64,000 nucleotides of DNA, from contig CATLHF010000004.1 of the NCBI GenBank assembly GCA_949948835.1, positions 40,609 to 104,608 on the forward strand, given 5' to 3'. A program made the translations under genes and the position numbers. The DNA is from an uncultured Clostridia bacterium (GTDB lineage Bacteria > Bacillota > Clostridia > TANB77 > CAG-508). Below, in pieces: positions 31,106 through 41,191 of this stretch. The notes below the pieces were generated by a model. The model was not told where the DNA came from and searched no databases. It saw nothing but the letters and a program-made list of their open reading frames with translations. Numbering within the stretch: position 1 is the first letter of the stretch; every line of letters begins with the position of its first letter.

Positions 31106-32170
31106 ATGAAAAGAAAAAAAGATATTTATATTAAAATTATAGATAAAAATAATATCTATAAAGCTATATTAAATGCTTCTAAAGGAAAAAAGGACAGAGA
31201 AAATGTAAAAAAAATACTAGATAATCCACATTATTATGTAGATATTATATATAATAAACTTGTTACTAAAATATATAATCCCAGTCCTTATGTGGAAATG
31301 AAAATACATGATGGAGTAAGAAAAAAAGAAAGAATAATCTTTAAGCCTAGGTTTTATCCAGACCAAATAGTTCATTGGGCATTAATGCAACAAATAGAAT
31401 CTATTATAATGAAAGGAATGTACGAATATTGTTGTGGATCTGTAAAAGGTCGTGGAATAATGCATGGTATGAAATATTTGAAAAAGATACTTGTAAGAGA
31501 TAGGAAAAATACTAAATATTGTTTAAAATTAGATATTAAGAAATTTTATCCAAGCATAAATCAAACTATATTAAAAAGAAAGTTTATGAGAGTTATCAAG
31601 GATAGAGATACTTTAGATTTAATTGATAAAATAATAGATAGTGCAGATGAAGGAGTACCTATTGGAAATTATACTTCACAATGGTTTGCAAACTTCTTTT
31701 TACAAGACTTAGATCATTATATTAAAGAAGAACTAAAAGTCCCTTATTATTTGCGATACATGGATGATATGGTGTTATTTCATAGAAACAAAAAAGAACT
31801 ACATAAAATTAAAGATAAAATAGAAGCATATTTAAAAAATGAAGATTTAAAACTAAAAGAGAATTGGCAGTTATTTAAGGTAGACTCAAGACCAATTGAT
31901 TTTTTAGGATATAGATTTTATAGAGGTTACACTACTTTACGAAAGAGTAATTTTTTGAGAATTAAAAGAAGATATAAAAAAATATCTAAAAAGCAGAAAA
32001 TTACTTATACAGATGCTAGTGCATCATTAAGTTATTATGGATGGCTAAAACATTGCGATTCATATAATTTTAATCAAAAATATGTCAAGCCATATGTGGA
32101 CTTGAACAAATGTAAAGGAGTGATTAGAAATGAAAGCAGAAAGCAATTTACAACCAACAAACAAATTTGA
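31106..32170 (+). CDS. DGR reverse transcriptase
   Basis: LKLDIKKFYPSI, DGR-type motif GVPIGNYTSQWFANFFLQDLDHYI, catalytic YLRYMDDMVLF. Confidence 0.95.
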   Translation: MKRKKDIYIKIIDKNNIYKAILNASKGKKDRENVKKILDNPHYYVDIIYNKLVTKIYNPSPYVEMKIHDGVRKKERIIFKPRFYPDQIVHWALMQQIESIIMKGMYEYCCGSVKGRGIMHGMKYLKKILVRDRKNTKYCLKLDIKKFYPSINQTILKRKFMRVIKDRDTLDLIDKIIDSADEGVPIGNYTSQWFANFFLQDLDHYIKEELKVPYYLRYMDDMVLFHRNKKELHKIKDKIEAYLKNEDLKLKENWQLFKVDSRPIDFLGYRFYRGYTTLRKSNFLRIKRRYKKISKKQKITYTDASASLSYYGWLKHCDSYNFNQKYVKPYVDLNKCKGVIRNESRKQFTTNKQI

Positions 32171-32660
32171 AATAGAAAATATTATTGATGGAAAATGTGA
32201 TATTGTTTTTTATACTAATGTTGAGGAAATATCAGTATTAGGAAATGAAGAAAAAAGATATTCTTACAATATATACAGACTAAAGACAAATTATAGAGAT
32301 GATCTAGAAAAAAATTTAAATGACAACGAAGAAAGATTTGCTGAGTGGCTGGAATTAGCAAAAAATAAAGAATATAACGAATTAGCAGCAGAAGTAAGAG
32401 CAAAAAGAAATGAATTACTAAAAGAATCAGATCAATATATGTGCTTAGATAGAATGAATATAGATACTTCAGATGAAGAAATAACGATAGTTACTGTAAC
32501 AAAAATTGCAGTAGCTTTTTTTAAATCCATTTTTAAGATTTTAAAAGGAAATTATGCAAAATATAGACAGGAACTAAGAGATATAACAACACAGCCAGGA
32601 TTTCCATATAATGTAGAATTTCCGAAAGAACCTAATACAAATGATGAAAGCGAGGAATAA
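32130..32660 (+). CDS. phage tail-associated protein (tail fibre assembly-like)
   Basis: AEVRAKRNELLKESDQYMCLDRM segment typical of tail-fibre-associated proteins; overlaps RT 3' end. Confidence 0.5.
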   Translation: MKAESNLQPTNKFEIENIIDGKCDIVFYTNVEEISVLGNEEKRYSYNIYRLKTNYRDDLEKNLNDNEERFAEWLELAKNKEYNELAAEVRAKRNELLKESDQYMCLDRMNIDTSDEEITIVTVTKIAVAFFKSIFKILKGNYAKYRQELRDITTQPGFPYNVEFPKEPNTNDESEE

Positions 32661-32663
32661 AAA

Positions 32664-32951
32664 ATGCAAATATTAGAATTTATAAAAAACTACTGGGTGA
32701 TGATAACTTTTTTTGTAGGAGTTATTGGAACTTTTTTTACATTTATATTCTATATGATTCAAGCTATAAAATGTTCATTAAGAAATGATATTTTAGATAT
32801 TTATGATAGGGCAGTAGCTAAGGGAAATAAAATAACACATTATGAATTGGAAGCACTTACTCATAGTGCAGATGTATATTTTAAATTAAAAGGAAATTCG
32901 TTTGTAAAAGCTCTTATGGAAAAAGTGAAAAATTTTGAAATTATAGATTAA
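32664..32951 (+). CDS. small membrane protein in lysis region
   Basis: One TM segment, between tail and holin. Confidence 0.45.
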   Translation: MQILEFIKNYWVMITFFVGVIGTFFTFIFYMIQAIKCSLRNDILDIYDRAVAKGNKITHYELEALTHSADVYFKLKGNSFVKALMEKVKNFEIID

Positions 32952-32967
32952 GAAAGGAGGGATAACA

Positions 32968-33222
32968 ATGACAGTACAAGTATTAGTTTATATTATAACT
33001 ACATTATTTACTTACATTTTAGGAAAAGTTTCTAAAAAGTTCAATTGGAATGAAACTTTGCCAATACCAGTTCAAAATATTCTAATAGGTGTTATAGCTT
33101 CTATTATAGGATGCTTAATACATATTGAAGGATTAGATACTAATGCAATAATAACAGCAGTTATTACAGCACTTGGTGGAATTGGTACAGCAACTGTATT
33201 ATACGATGCAAAAAATCAATAA
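32968..33222 (+). CDS. phage holin
   Basis: Small ORF with two hydrophobic segments directly upstream of endolysin. Confidence 0.75.
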   Translation: MTVQVLVYIITTLFTYILGKVSKKFNWNETLPIPVQNILIGVIASIIGCLIHIEGLDTNAIITAVITALGGIGTATVLYDAKNQ

Positions 33223-33255
33223 TTAATACAAGAAAATATTTCTTGTAAACTTAAG

Positions 33256-33300
33256 ATACTGGAAGAAAAACAAAAAATCTTCCAGTATTATTTTTTTTAT
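33256..33300 (+). terminator. rho-independent terminator
   Basis: ATACTGGAAGA...TCTTCCAGTAT + poly-T. Confidence 0.8.
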
Positions 33301-33407
33301 GAGGAGGTGTTCATTATGGAAGATGAAAATGTAAATGTTGAAGCATTTGATATTGAAAATCAGAACATAGAAGAATTAAGAAAATACGAAGAAGGAGGCG
33401 AAGAATG

Positions 33408-34544
33408 ATGGCATACAAAGGACCAGATATATCAGCTTGGCAAGGTGATATTGATATAAAATCACTTGCAAAACAAGTTGATTTTTTTATTTTTAGAGCA
33501 TATGCAGGAAGTTCTAAAGACAAAAAAGTAGATAGAAATGTACAATTAGCAATTGAAAGTGGAAAACCATTTGGATTATATATTTATTCATATGCATTAA
33601 ATACAGCTCAAGCAAAAGAAGAAGCTCAAAGAATGGTAACATTAGCAAACTCTTATTCTGTAAAGCCAAACTTCTTAGTAATAGATATGGAAGATGCAGA
33701 TGGCTACAAAAAAAGATATGGAATGCCATCAAATCAAACATTAAAAGATATATGTACAGTAGAAGGAGAAATTTTTGAACAAGCAGGATATTATGCAATG
33801 GTATATGCAAGCTCAAGTTGGTTTAAGAATCAACTTGCAGGATTAACTAGATTTGATAAATGGGTAGCTCATTGGCCAACATCAGGAGGAAAGCAAAAAG
33901 GAAATGCAACATCTCCAGATGGTGAAAATGCTAATAATTGTGGTATATGGCAATTTACTTCAGAAGGATTTTTAAATGGATATAATGGTAGATTAGATAT
34001 GAATTATGCGTATAAAGATTTTGTTGTAAAAGGATATACAGTAAATTCAAATCCTACTTCACAACCTACTAGAAAATCAAATGAAGAGATAGCTGAAGAA
34101 GTTAAACAAGGATTATGGGGAAATGGTGATGATAGAAAGAATAGATTATCAGCAGCAGGATATGATTATAATACAGTACAAAATATTGTAAATGAAAGCT
34201 ATAATAAACCACAAGATACAATTACTTATTATATTGTTAAAAAGGGAGATACTTTATCAGGTATTGGATCTAAATATAATGTAAATTGGAAAGATATAGC
34301 TAATTTAAATAATATATCAAGTCCATATATTATATATGTTGGACAGTCTTTAAAAATACCTGTAAAAGGAAAATCAACTAATGTACAATCACAACAAAAC
34401 ACGCAAAGAACATATACAGTTAAATCAGGAGATACATTATCTGGAATAGGTTCTAAACTTGGAGTAAACTGGAGAAATATAGCTAATAAAAATGGAATTT
34501 CAAGTCCATATACTATTTATCCAGGACAAGTATTAAAAATATAA
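33408..34544 (+). CDS. endolysin: GH25 muramidase + CW_7-like + two LysM
   Basis: GPDISAWQGDID..., NFLVIDMED, two YxVKxGDTLSGIGSKxxVNW LysM repeats, SNEEIAEEVKQGLWGNGDDRKNRLSAAGYDY. Confidence 0.9.
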   Translation: MAYKGPDISAWQGDIDIKSLAKQVDFFIFRAYAGSSKDKKVDRNVQLAIESGKPFGLYIYSYALNTAQAKEEAQRMVTLANSYSVKPNFLVIDMEDADGYKKRYGMPSNQTLKDICTVEGEIFEQAGYYAMVYASSSWFKNQLAGLTRFDKWVAHWPTSGGKQKGNATSPDGENANNCGIWQFTSEGFLNGYNGRLDMNYAYKDFVVKGYTVNSNPTSQPTRKSNEEIAEEVKQGLWGNGDDRKNRLSAAGYDYNTVQNIVNESYNKPQDTITYYIVKKGDTLSGIGSKYNVNWKDIANLNNISSPYIIYVGQSLKIPVKGKSTNVQSQQNTQRTYTVKSGDTLSGIGSKLGVNWRNIANKNGISSPYTIYPGQVLKI

Positions 34545-34567
34545 TAAAGAGGAGAAAAACTCTCCTC

Positions 34568-34951
34568 TTATTGTATATTTTTTAATTTTTGTTGTATATT
34601 ATATAATATATCAAATGCTTCTTTGCAAGTAGTATTATCTAAGTTAATATTCTTTATTTGCTTAATAATACTATCATAAGAAATATTTTGATTTGAAGGT
34701 GCTAGAGTAGACACAATTTCAAATTTAAGGCCCTTTGATTTTAATAATTGTGTATATTTTTCTAATTTGGCGATTGGAAATCCACATTTTATTATATCTG
34801 GACCAAGATCGGTTAATTTTAATCCGATTGCATTTGAAACTATTCTTGCATCCTCATTTAATATATTGTAAAAAATACCTACTTTAAAAATATATATTTT
34901 TTCAGAATTTTTTTTCTTTAAATCTTCATACTGCTTTAGAAGTTTGCTCAT
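34568..34951 (-). CDS. MutS domain-I-like protein (putative DGR accessory, MSL type)
   Basis: KIYIFKVGIFYNILNEDARIVSNAIGLKLTDLG...KCGFPIAKLEKYTQLLKSKGLKFEIV resembles the MutS N-terminal mismatch-recognition domain. Confidence 0.8.
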   Translation of the reverse strand: MSKLLKQYEDLKKKNSEKIYIFKVGIFYNILNEDARIVSNAIGLKLTDLGPDIIKCGFPIAKLEKYTQLLKSKGLKFEIVSTLAPSNQNISYDSIIKQIKNINLDNTTCKEAFDILYNIQQKLKNIQ

Positions 34952-35174
34952 TTCTTTTAACCTTCTTTCTAATAGATTTTTTTCTTATAATAATATCTCC
35001 TGGTTCACAGTCCAAGATATCACACATTTTTTCCAATGTTTCAAAACGAATAGAAACAGTTTCGTTGTTCATAAGATGTGATAAAGATTGATAACCTCCT
35101 TCCATATTTTTTATAAACCAGTATTTCGATTTTTTCTTTTCCTTTAGTATTTCATTTACTCTTACATATATCAT
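34926..35174 (-). CDS. XRE/Cro-type HTH regulator
   Basis: VNEILKEKKKSKYWFIKNMEGGYQSLSHLMNNETVSIRFETLEKMCDILDCEPGDII; overlaps MSL gene. Confidence 0.85.
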   Translation of the reverse strand: MIYVRVNEILKEKKKSKYWFIKNMEGGYQSLSHLMNNETVSIRFETLEKMCDILDCEPGDIIIRKKSIRKKVKRNEQTSKAV

Positions 35175-35316
35175 CTTTTCACCTCTCTTCCTTATAGATA
35201 TTTTAAAACAAACTGCAATATATTTTAACTACAATGAATGGCACTCTAACAAATGATAACTATTTTACAATATAGGTATAAAATGATATAATAACACCAG
35301 TAAAGAGGTGTGTGTA

Positions 35317-35457
35317 ATGTTAGAAATTTTAAAAAGAATAAAAGAAATGATACAAAAAAATGAGAATGAGAATGCTATTAAATATATAGATAAAATATTA
35401 TCTGAAAATAAAGATGTTAATGACTATATGGATGATTTAGTTAATAATTTAAAATAA
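35317..35457 (+). CDS. small ORF, unknown
   Basis: MLEILKRIKEMIQKNENENAIKYIDKILSENKDVNDYMDDLVNNLK with RBS AGAGGTGTG. Confidence 0.4.
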   Translation: MLEILKRIKEMIQKNENENAIKYIDKILSENKDVNDYMDDLVNNLK

Positions 35458-35597
35458 TGTAGAAATTTGTCGAATTTTGCAATCTACTTGTTTCTAAGGA
35501 TAACAGAGTTGATACCTAACATTCAGTATAGTTATTTTTATTTACATAATATGGTAAAATATATCTTAAGAGATATCTCAAGAAAAGGAGGGATATT

Positions 35598-35768
35598 ATG
35601 AGAGGATATTTGCCAGAATTAAATATTTTTGATAAAATACTAGAGAATGTCTTTAAAAGATATTCAGAAAAAATATATAGACAAGGACTTAGAGATGGTT
35701 TCAATTGGAACTATGAAAAAAACATGGGAAAAATGGAAAAAATAAAAATCTCGGAAAGGCAGTAATAA
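35598..35768 (+). CDS. small ORF upstream of mtaB, unknown
   Basis: MRGYLPELNIFDKILENVFKRYSEK..., RBS AAAGGAGGG. Confidence 0.45.
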
Positions 35769-35769
35769 C

Positions 35770-37084
35770 ATGGAATACAAAGAAAATAATAATAAAAAAA
35801 GGGTTGCTTTCTTTACATTGCGGTTGTAAAGTAAATCAATATGAGACAAATGCAATGAAACAAAAATTTATAGAAGCAGATTATAAAATTGTAGACTTTG
35901 AGAAAGAAGCAGATGTATATGTAGTCAATACTTGTACAGTAACAAATATGTCAGATAGAAAATCAAGACAAATTATTAGAAGAGTAAAAGAACAAAACAA
36001 AGATAGTATTTTGGTAGTTACTGGATGCTATGCACAAGTTGCAAAAGAGGAATTAGAGACAATAGAAGAGATTGATATTGTACTTGGAAACCAAGAAAAA
36101 AAGGATATTGTAACATATGTAGAAGAAAAACAAAAAGAAAAAATAAGAAAAGTTTCAAACATATTATATGAAAGAGACTTTGCGGAATTTGGAACAACAA
36201 CCTATACCGATAAGACAAGAGCAGTTATTAAAATACAAGATGGATGTGACAGATTTTGTTCTTATTGCATTATTCCATATGCAAGAGGAAGAATTAGAAG
36301 TAGAAAGAAAGAAGAAGTGATTGCAGAAATAAAAGAAATTGCAAAAAAAGGAATAAAAGAAGTCGTTATTACTGGAATACATTTAGCATCTTATGGTAAA
36401 GACTATAAACCACATATTCCATTAATAGAATTATTAAAAGAAGTAAATAAAATCGAGGGGATTAATAGAATTCGATTAGGTTCATTAGAACCAACACTAA
36501 TGACAAAAGAATTTATAGAAGAACTAGTTAAATTAGAAAAAGTATGTGATCATTTTCATTTATCTTTACAAAGTGGATGTAATGCGACATTAGAAAGAAT
36601 GAACAGACGATATAGAATAGAAGAATTTGAAGAAGGAATTCAATTAATTCGAAGACATTATCCAAATGCGTCTTTAACAACTGATGTAATTGTAGGATTT
36701 CCAGGAGAAACTGAGGAAGAGTTTAAGGAAACTTATGAATTTTTAGAAAGAATCAAATTCTACAAAATGCATGTATTTAAATATTCTCCAAGAAAAGGAA
36801 CAAAAGCAGCAGTTATGCCAAACCAAATTGCTGGAGAAATAAAAGAAGGAAGAAGTAGGAAGTTAATTGAACTTTCAAATAAAAACCAAGAAGAACAAAA
36901 TGAAAACTACATAGGAAAAGAAGTAGCAGTATTATTTGAGGAGCTAGAAGAAGGTTATATAAAAGGACACACTTCAAATTACATGATGGTATATGTAAAA
37001 TCTAACGATAAAACCATAGAAAATACCATACAAGGAGTAACCATAACTCAAGCAATAGGAGACAATTTAGTAGGTGAATTATAG
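35770..37084 (+). CDS. mtaB: tRNA methylthiotransferase MtaB, with +1 frameshift at CGG (35821-35823)
   Basis: N-terminus VAFFTL + (skip C) GCKVNQYETNAM; radical-SAM CxxxCxxC (IQDGCDRFCSYCIIPYARG). Confidence 0.92.
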
Positions 37085-37273
37085 AAGAGAAAAGGACTAT
37101 TTACTTAAGGAGATTGGTGTGGAATGCGATTGGAAGTTTTAGTAATACAACTGTAACAATTCCGTAACAAACATTTAACAATAAAAAACGACGAAACCTA
37201 TTGATAAAAATGAAATAGTATAGTATAAATAACATGATAAAAGTTATTTATAGTTACAAAGGAGGAAATAACA

Positions 37274-37519
37274 ATGAGCGAGAAAATAATGGGTGGAGTA
37301 GAAACAAATGTAGTATCTGAAGCATTAGTACCAGCAAAAGAAGGATTCTGGCCAAAAGTAAAAGCATTTTTATTCCAAGAAATAAAAGTGGAATTAACAC
37401 CAGCACAACAAAAATTCGAGGATGACTTAAACGATTTCTTACATATAGAATTAACATGGCAAGATTTTCACGATTTCTTATTTCAAGAAATTCATTTTGG
37501 AAAAAAGAAAAATAAATAA
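37274..37519 (+). CDS. small conserved-looking protein with internal repeat
   Basis: 81 aa, RBS GGAGG; FLFQEIKVEL ... FLFQEIHF duplicated motif. Confidence 0.6.
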   Translation: MSEKIMGGVETNVVSEALVPAKEGFWPKVKAFLFQEIKVELTPAQQKFEDDLNDFLHIELTWQDFHDFLFQEIHFGKKKNK

Positions 37520-37526
37520 ATAAAAG

Positions 37527-37562
37527 ACAGAATTTAGGTTTTTTATCTAAGTTCTGTTTTTT
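37527..37562 (+). terminator. rho-independent terminator
   Basis: ACAGAATTTAG...CTAAGTTCTGT + T7. Confidence 0.75.
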
Positions 37563-37687
37563 TGCCCAAATAACTTGACAGTTTGACCAAATACATATAA
37601 AATAAAAAGGTAGGTTTAATATATTATAAAAAATAAAAATTATATATATTAGAACATTGAAAATGAAATAGAAAGAGGTGTAAGATT

Positions 37688-39229
37688 ATGGAAATCGTAA
37701 TCGTTATCGCCACTGTTCTAATCTCAGCTATTGTATTTATACCAGTTGGTGTAGGTATTCGTAAAAAAATAGCTGAATCTAAAATCGAAGGTGCAGAAAA
37801 TGAAGCAAAAAAGATATTAGAACTTGCGAATAAAGAAGCTGAAACTAAGAAAAAAGAAGAAATATTTAAAGCAAAAGAACAAATTATGCAAGAAAGACAA
37901 GACTTAGAGCAAGAGATTAGAGAAAGAAGAGGCGAAATTCAGAAACAAGAATCAAGAATGATACAAAAGGAAGAAAATCTAGACAGAAAAGAAGAGGCAT
38001 TAGAAAGAAAAGAAAGAGAGACTGATAAAAAGTATCAACAACTAGATGAAAAAGAAAAAGAACTAGAAGAAGCTGTTCAAGAACAAATTGAGAAACTTCA
38101 AAAAATTGCAGGATTATCTGCAGAAGAAGCTAAAAAGATTTTACTTGCTGAAGTAGAAAAACAAATTAAAATGGAAAAAGCGGCAATCATTCGTGAAGAA
38201 GAAGCAAAAGCAAAAGAAGAATCTACTAAAAAAGCAAAAGAGCTTCTAACCTATGCTGTTCAAAAATGTGCAGCAGACCATACATCAGAAACGACAGTTT
38301 CGATTGTAAACCTTCCAAATGATGATATGAAAGGTAGAATTATCGGTAGAGAAGGTAGAAATATTAAAACGATCGAAAATTTGACAGGTATTGATTTAAT
38401 TATTGATGATACTCCAGAAGCCGTTATTCTATCTGGATTTGACCCATTAAGAAGAGAAGTTGCTAAAATTGCCTTAGAAAAATTAATCGAAGATGGAAGA
38501 ATTCATCCAGCCAAGATTGAAGAAATGGTAGAAAAGGCAAAAGAAGAAGTACAAGCCATTATAAAATCTGAAGGAGAAAGAGCAACTTTAGAAACTGGTG
38601 TTATGGGATTAAGCCCAGAATTAATTATGCTACTTGGAAAATTAAAGTACAGAACCAGTTATGGACAAAATGTATTAAATCATTCCATTGAAGTATCTAA
38701 CTTAGCTAGAATTATGGCAGATGAATTAGGATTAGATACCAAACGAGCAAGAAGAGCAGGTTTATTACATGATATTGGAAAGGCACTAGACCACGACATG
38801 GAAGGAACACACGTAGAAATTGGTGTAGATATTTTGAAAAAATACAAAGAAAATCCATTAGTAATTAATGCGGTAGAAGCACATCATGGAGATGTAGAAC
38901 CACAGACATTAGAAGCAGTACTTGTACAAGCAGCAGATGCAATTAGTGCATCACGTCCAGGAGCAAGAAGAGAAACATTAGAAGCATATATTAAACGTTT
39001 AGAGCAATTAGAACAAATTGCAGATTCTTTTGAAGGAGTAGACAAATCATTTGCTATCCAAGCAGGTAGAGAAGTTCGTATTATGGTAAAAGCAGAAAAA
39101 ATATCAGATGCAGATATGACATTACTTGCAAGAGATGTTGCAAAGAAAATAGAAGATGAAATGGATTATCCAGGACAAATTAAAGTAAATGTGATTCGTG
39201 AATCAAGAGCAATTGAATATGCTAAATAA
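37688..39229 (+). CDS. rny: ribonuclease Y
   Basis: N-terminal TM, coiled coil, KH ([15 protein letters not shown]), HD domain ([19 protein letters not shown]). Confidence 0.97.
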   Translation: MEIVIVIATVLISAIVFIPVGVGIRKKIAESKIEGAENEAKKILELANKEAETKKKEEIFKAKEQIMQERQDLEQEIRERRGEIQKQESRMIQKEENLDRKEEALERKERETDKKYQQLDEKEKELEEAVQEQIEKLQKIAGLSAEEAKKILLAEVEKQIKMEKAAIIREEEAKAKEESTKKAKELLTYAVQKCAADHTSETTVSIVNLPNDDMKGRIIGREGRNIKTIENLTGIDLIIDDTPEAVILSGFDPLRREVAKIALEKLIEDGRIHPAKIEEMVEKAKEEVQAIIKSEGERATLETGVMGLSPELIMLLGKLKYRTSYGQNVLNHSIEVSNLARIMADELGLDTKRARRAGLLHDIGKALDHDMEGTHVEIGVDILKKYKENPLVINAVEAHHGDVEPQTLEAVLVQAADAISASRPGARRETLEAYIKRLEQLEQIADSFEGVDKSFAIQAGREVRIMVKAEKISDADMTLLARDVAKKIEDEMDYPGQIKVNVIRESRAIEYAK

Positions 39230-39230
39230 A

Positions 39231-39272
39231 AAAACACAGAGTAAAGTTTAAAACTTTACTCTGTGTTTTTTT
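39231..39272 (+). terminator. rho-independent terminator
   Basis: ACACAGAGTAAAGTTT-AA-AACTTTACTCTGTGT + T7. Confidence 0.9.
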
Positions 39273-39299
39273 GTAAGAATCGTTAAAAAATTGGCCACG

Positions 39300-39665
39300 T
39301 CACTCGTGAATACCAAGACTCAGAGAATTGATTATCTGATCCTGATTTTGAAACTCCTCCAAAAGGCTACCGATAATCTGCTGCAGAGTTTCAACAGAAG
39401 TGTAGATATATCCATCCATAATCTTCTGTTGCACAAAGTAGTGAAACGCCAGATTTCTTGCTTGAATATCATTTGCAAGAGTAATCTTTTGCTGCATCCT
39501 CGTAGGCGGAACGCTTACAATACCATCATCTTTATACCCACGTACAATGGTATTTTTCAAAATGATCCCTTCCTCTAAAAAGCTCCGTAACTTCTCCATG
39601 CCCTCAGCGGATTGTAATATACTCCTGTTTACAAAAATAAGAGTTTCATTGTTTGATAATGCCAT
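39300..39665 (-). CDS. hypothetical protein, compositionally atypical
   Basis: 121 aa ORF with CTG/CAG/AGC-rich codons unlike neighbours; RBS AGGAGG. Confidence 0.6.
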   Translation of the reverse strand: MALSNNETLIFVNRSILQSAEGMEKLRSFLEEGIILKNTIVRGYKDDGIVSVPPTRMQQKITLANDIQARNLAFHYFVQQKIMDGYIYTSVETLQQIIGSLLEEFQNQDQIINSLSLGIHE

Positions 39666-39834
39666 AGGAATACCTCCTTCTACATTATATGTGCCGATTT
39701 GTAAACTACATATGTTATTATATCACCAAAATTAACATAAATCAAGAAAATAAAAACATTTGAATTGACTATTTTCATTTTTGATGGATTAGTGTATAAT
39801 AAGAAAGATGGAAGAAGAGAAAGGAAGATGCGTT

Positions 39835-40608
39835 TTGAGAATTTTAGCGCTAGGAGATATTGTAGGAGAAAATGGACTAAAAAAGGCAAGTGAAGTCTTG
39901 CCAGAGTTAATCAAGAAAGAACAAATTGATTTTGTGATTGCAAATGGTGAGAATGTAGCAGGGGGTATGGGAATTACTCATAAGCTCTATAAAGAGATAT
40001 TAAAGATGGGTGTTGATGTAGTGACTATGGGAAACCATACTTGGGCTAAAAAGGATATTTTTTCATTTATTGATGAAGAAGAACGTTTAGTTAGACCAGC
40101 TAATTATTCAAAAGGCCTACCAGGAAAAGGATATGTCACTGTAACATGTAAGGATAAAAAGATTGCTGTTATTAATTTAATTGGAAGGACAGAAATGAAT
40201 GTATTATCAGAAAATCCATTTATTAAGGTAGATGAAATCATAAAACAGCTACAAGAAAAAGTAGATATTATCATGGTAGATTTTCATGCAGAAGCAAGTG
40301 CAGAAAAAATAGCAATGGGTTATCATTTAGATGGAAAAGTAAGTGCTATGTTTGGAACACATACACATGTGCAAACAGCGGATGAAATAATACTAGAAAA
40401 AGGAACTGGATATATTACAGATATTGGTATGACAGGCCCTGTAACATCAGTCATTGGAATGGAAGTAGAGGCATCTTTAAAGAGATTTGAAACAAGTCTT
40501 CCAGAACGATATAAATTAGCAGAGGGAAAATGTAGTGTTTGTGGTTGTATTTTCGAAATTGATGACGAAACTAGTCGAACCATAGAAGTAAAAAGAGTAA
40601 AAGTGTAG
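39835..40608 (+). CDS. ymdB: YmdB-like metallophosphoesterase (TIGR00282-like)
   Basis: RILALGDIVGENGLK...ANGENVAGGMGIT...MGNHTW...FGTHTHVQTADE. Confidence 0.9.
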   Translation: MRILALGDIVGENGLKKASEVLPELIKKEQIDFVIANGENVAGGMGITHKLYKEILKMGVDVVTMGNHTWAKKDIFSFIDEEERLVRPANYSKGLPGKGYVTVTCKDKKIAVINLIGRTEMNVLSENPFIKVDEIIKQLQEKVDIIMVDFHAEASAEKIAMGYHLDGKVSAMFGTHTHVQTADEIILEKGTGYITDIGMTGPVTSVIGMEVEASLKRFETSLPERYKLAEGKCSVCGCIFEIDDETSRTIEVKRVKV

Positions 40609-40739
40609 AAAAATGGAGAAAAAACGCAATCAAAATTTCCTTTTTTTTCCAAAAAACACTAGACAACAATCCTAAAATATAATATAAATATACTTGTTAA
40701 AAAAATGAAACAAAAATTAAATTTTAGGAGGCAGAAAAA

Positions 40740-41003
40740 ATGGAAGTTTTAAAAATTTCATCAAAATCAAATCCAAATTCAGTAGCAGGAGCAATTGCTG
40801 GTTTGGTAAAGGAAAATGAAAGAGCAGAAATGCAAGCAATTGGAGCAGGAGCATTAAACCAAGCAATTAAGGCAGTAGCGATTGCAAGAGGATTTGTAGC
40901 GCCAACAGGAGTAGACCTTGTTTGTGTACCAGCATTTGCAGAGGTTCAAGTTGAGGGGGAAGACAGAACCGGAATTCGAATTGTGGTAGAATCGAGAGAT
41001 TAG
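40740..41003 (+). CDS. spoVS: stage V sporulation protein S
   Basis: MEVLKISSKSNPNSVAGAIAGLVKENERAEMQAIGAGALNQAIKAVAIARGFVAPTGVDLVC. Confidence 0.97.
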   Translation: MEVLKISSKSNPNSVAGAIAGLVKENERAEMQAIGAGALNQAIKAVAIARGFVAPTGVDLVCVPAFAEVQVEGEDRTGIRIVVESRD

Positions 41004-41191
41004 AAAGATGAGATAGATTTTAAATGGGGGAGAACATGAAATAAAAGTGTTTTCTCCTTTTTGTTTATATGGTAGAAGTTTTTGAATTGCTTTGTAGCTA
41101 ATACCACTTAGCAACTCTGAAATTCGCCAGTTGTAGTTGCATTTTAAAAACTTTTAAGGTATGATGTATTGGAAAATGAAGGAGTGATAAA

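Noticed and set aside
39291-39578. Plus-strand ORF opposite 39300-39665
   Set aside because: The minus-strand ORF has a proper AGGAGG RBS and start; the plus ORF lacks support.
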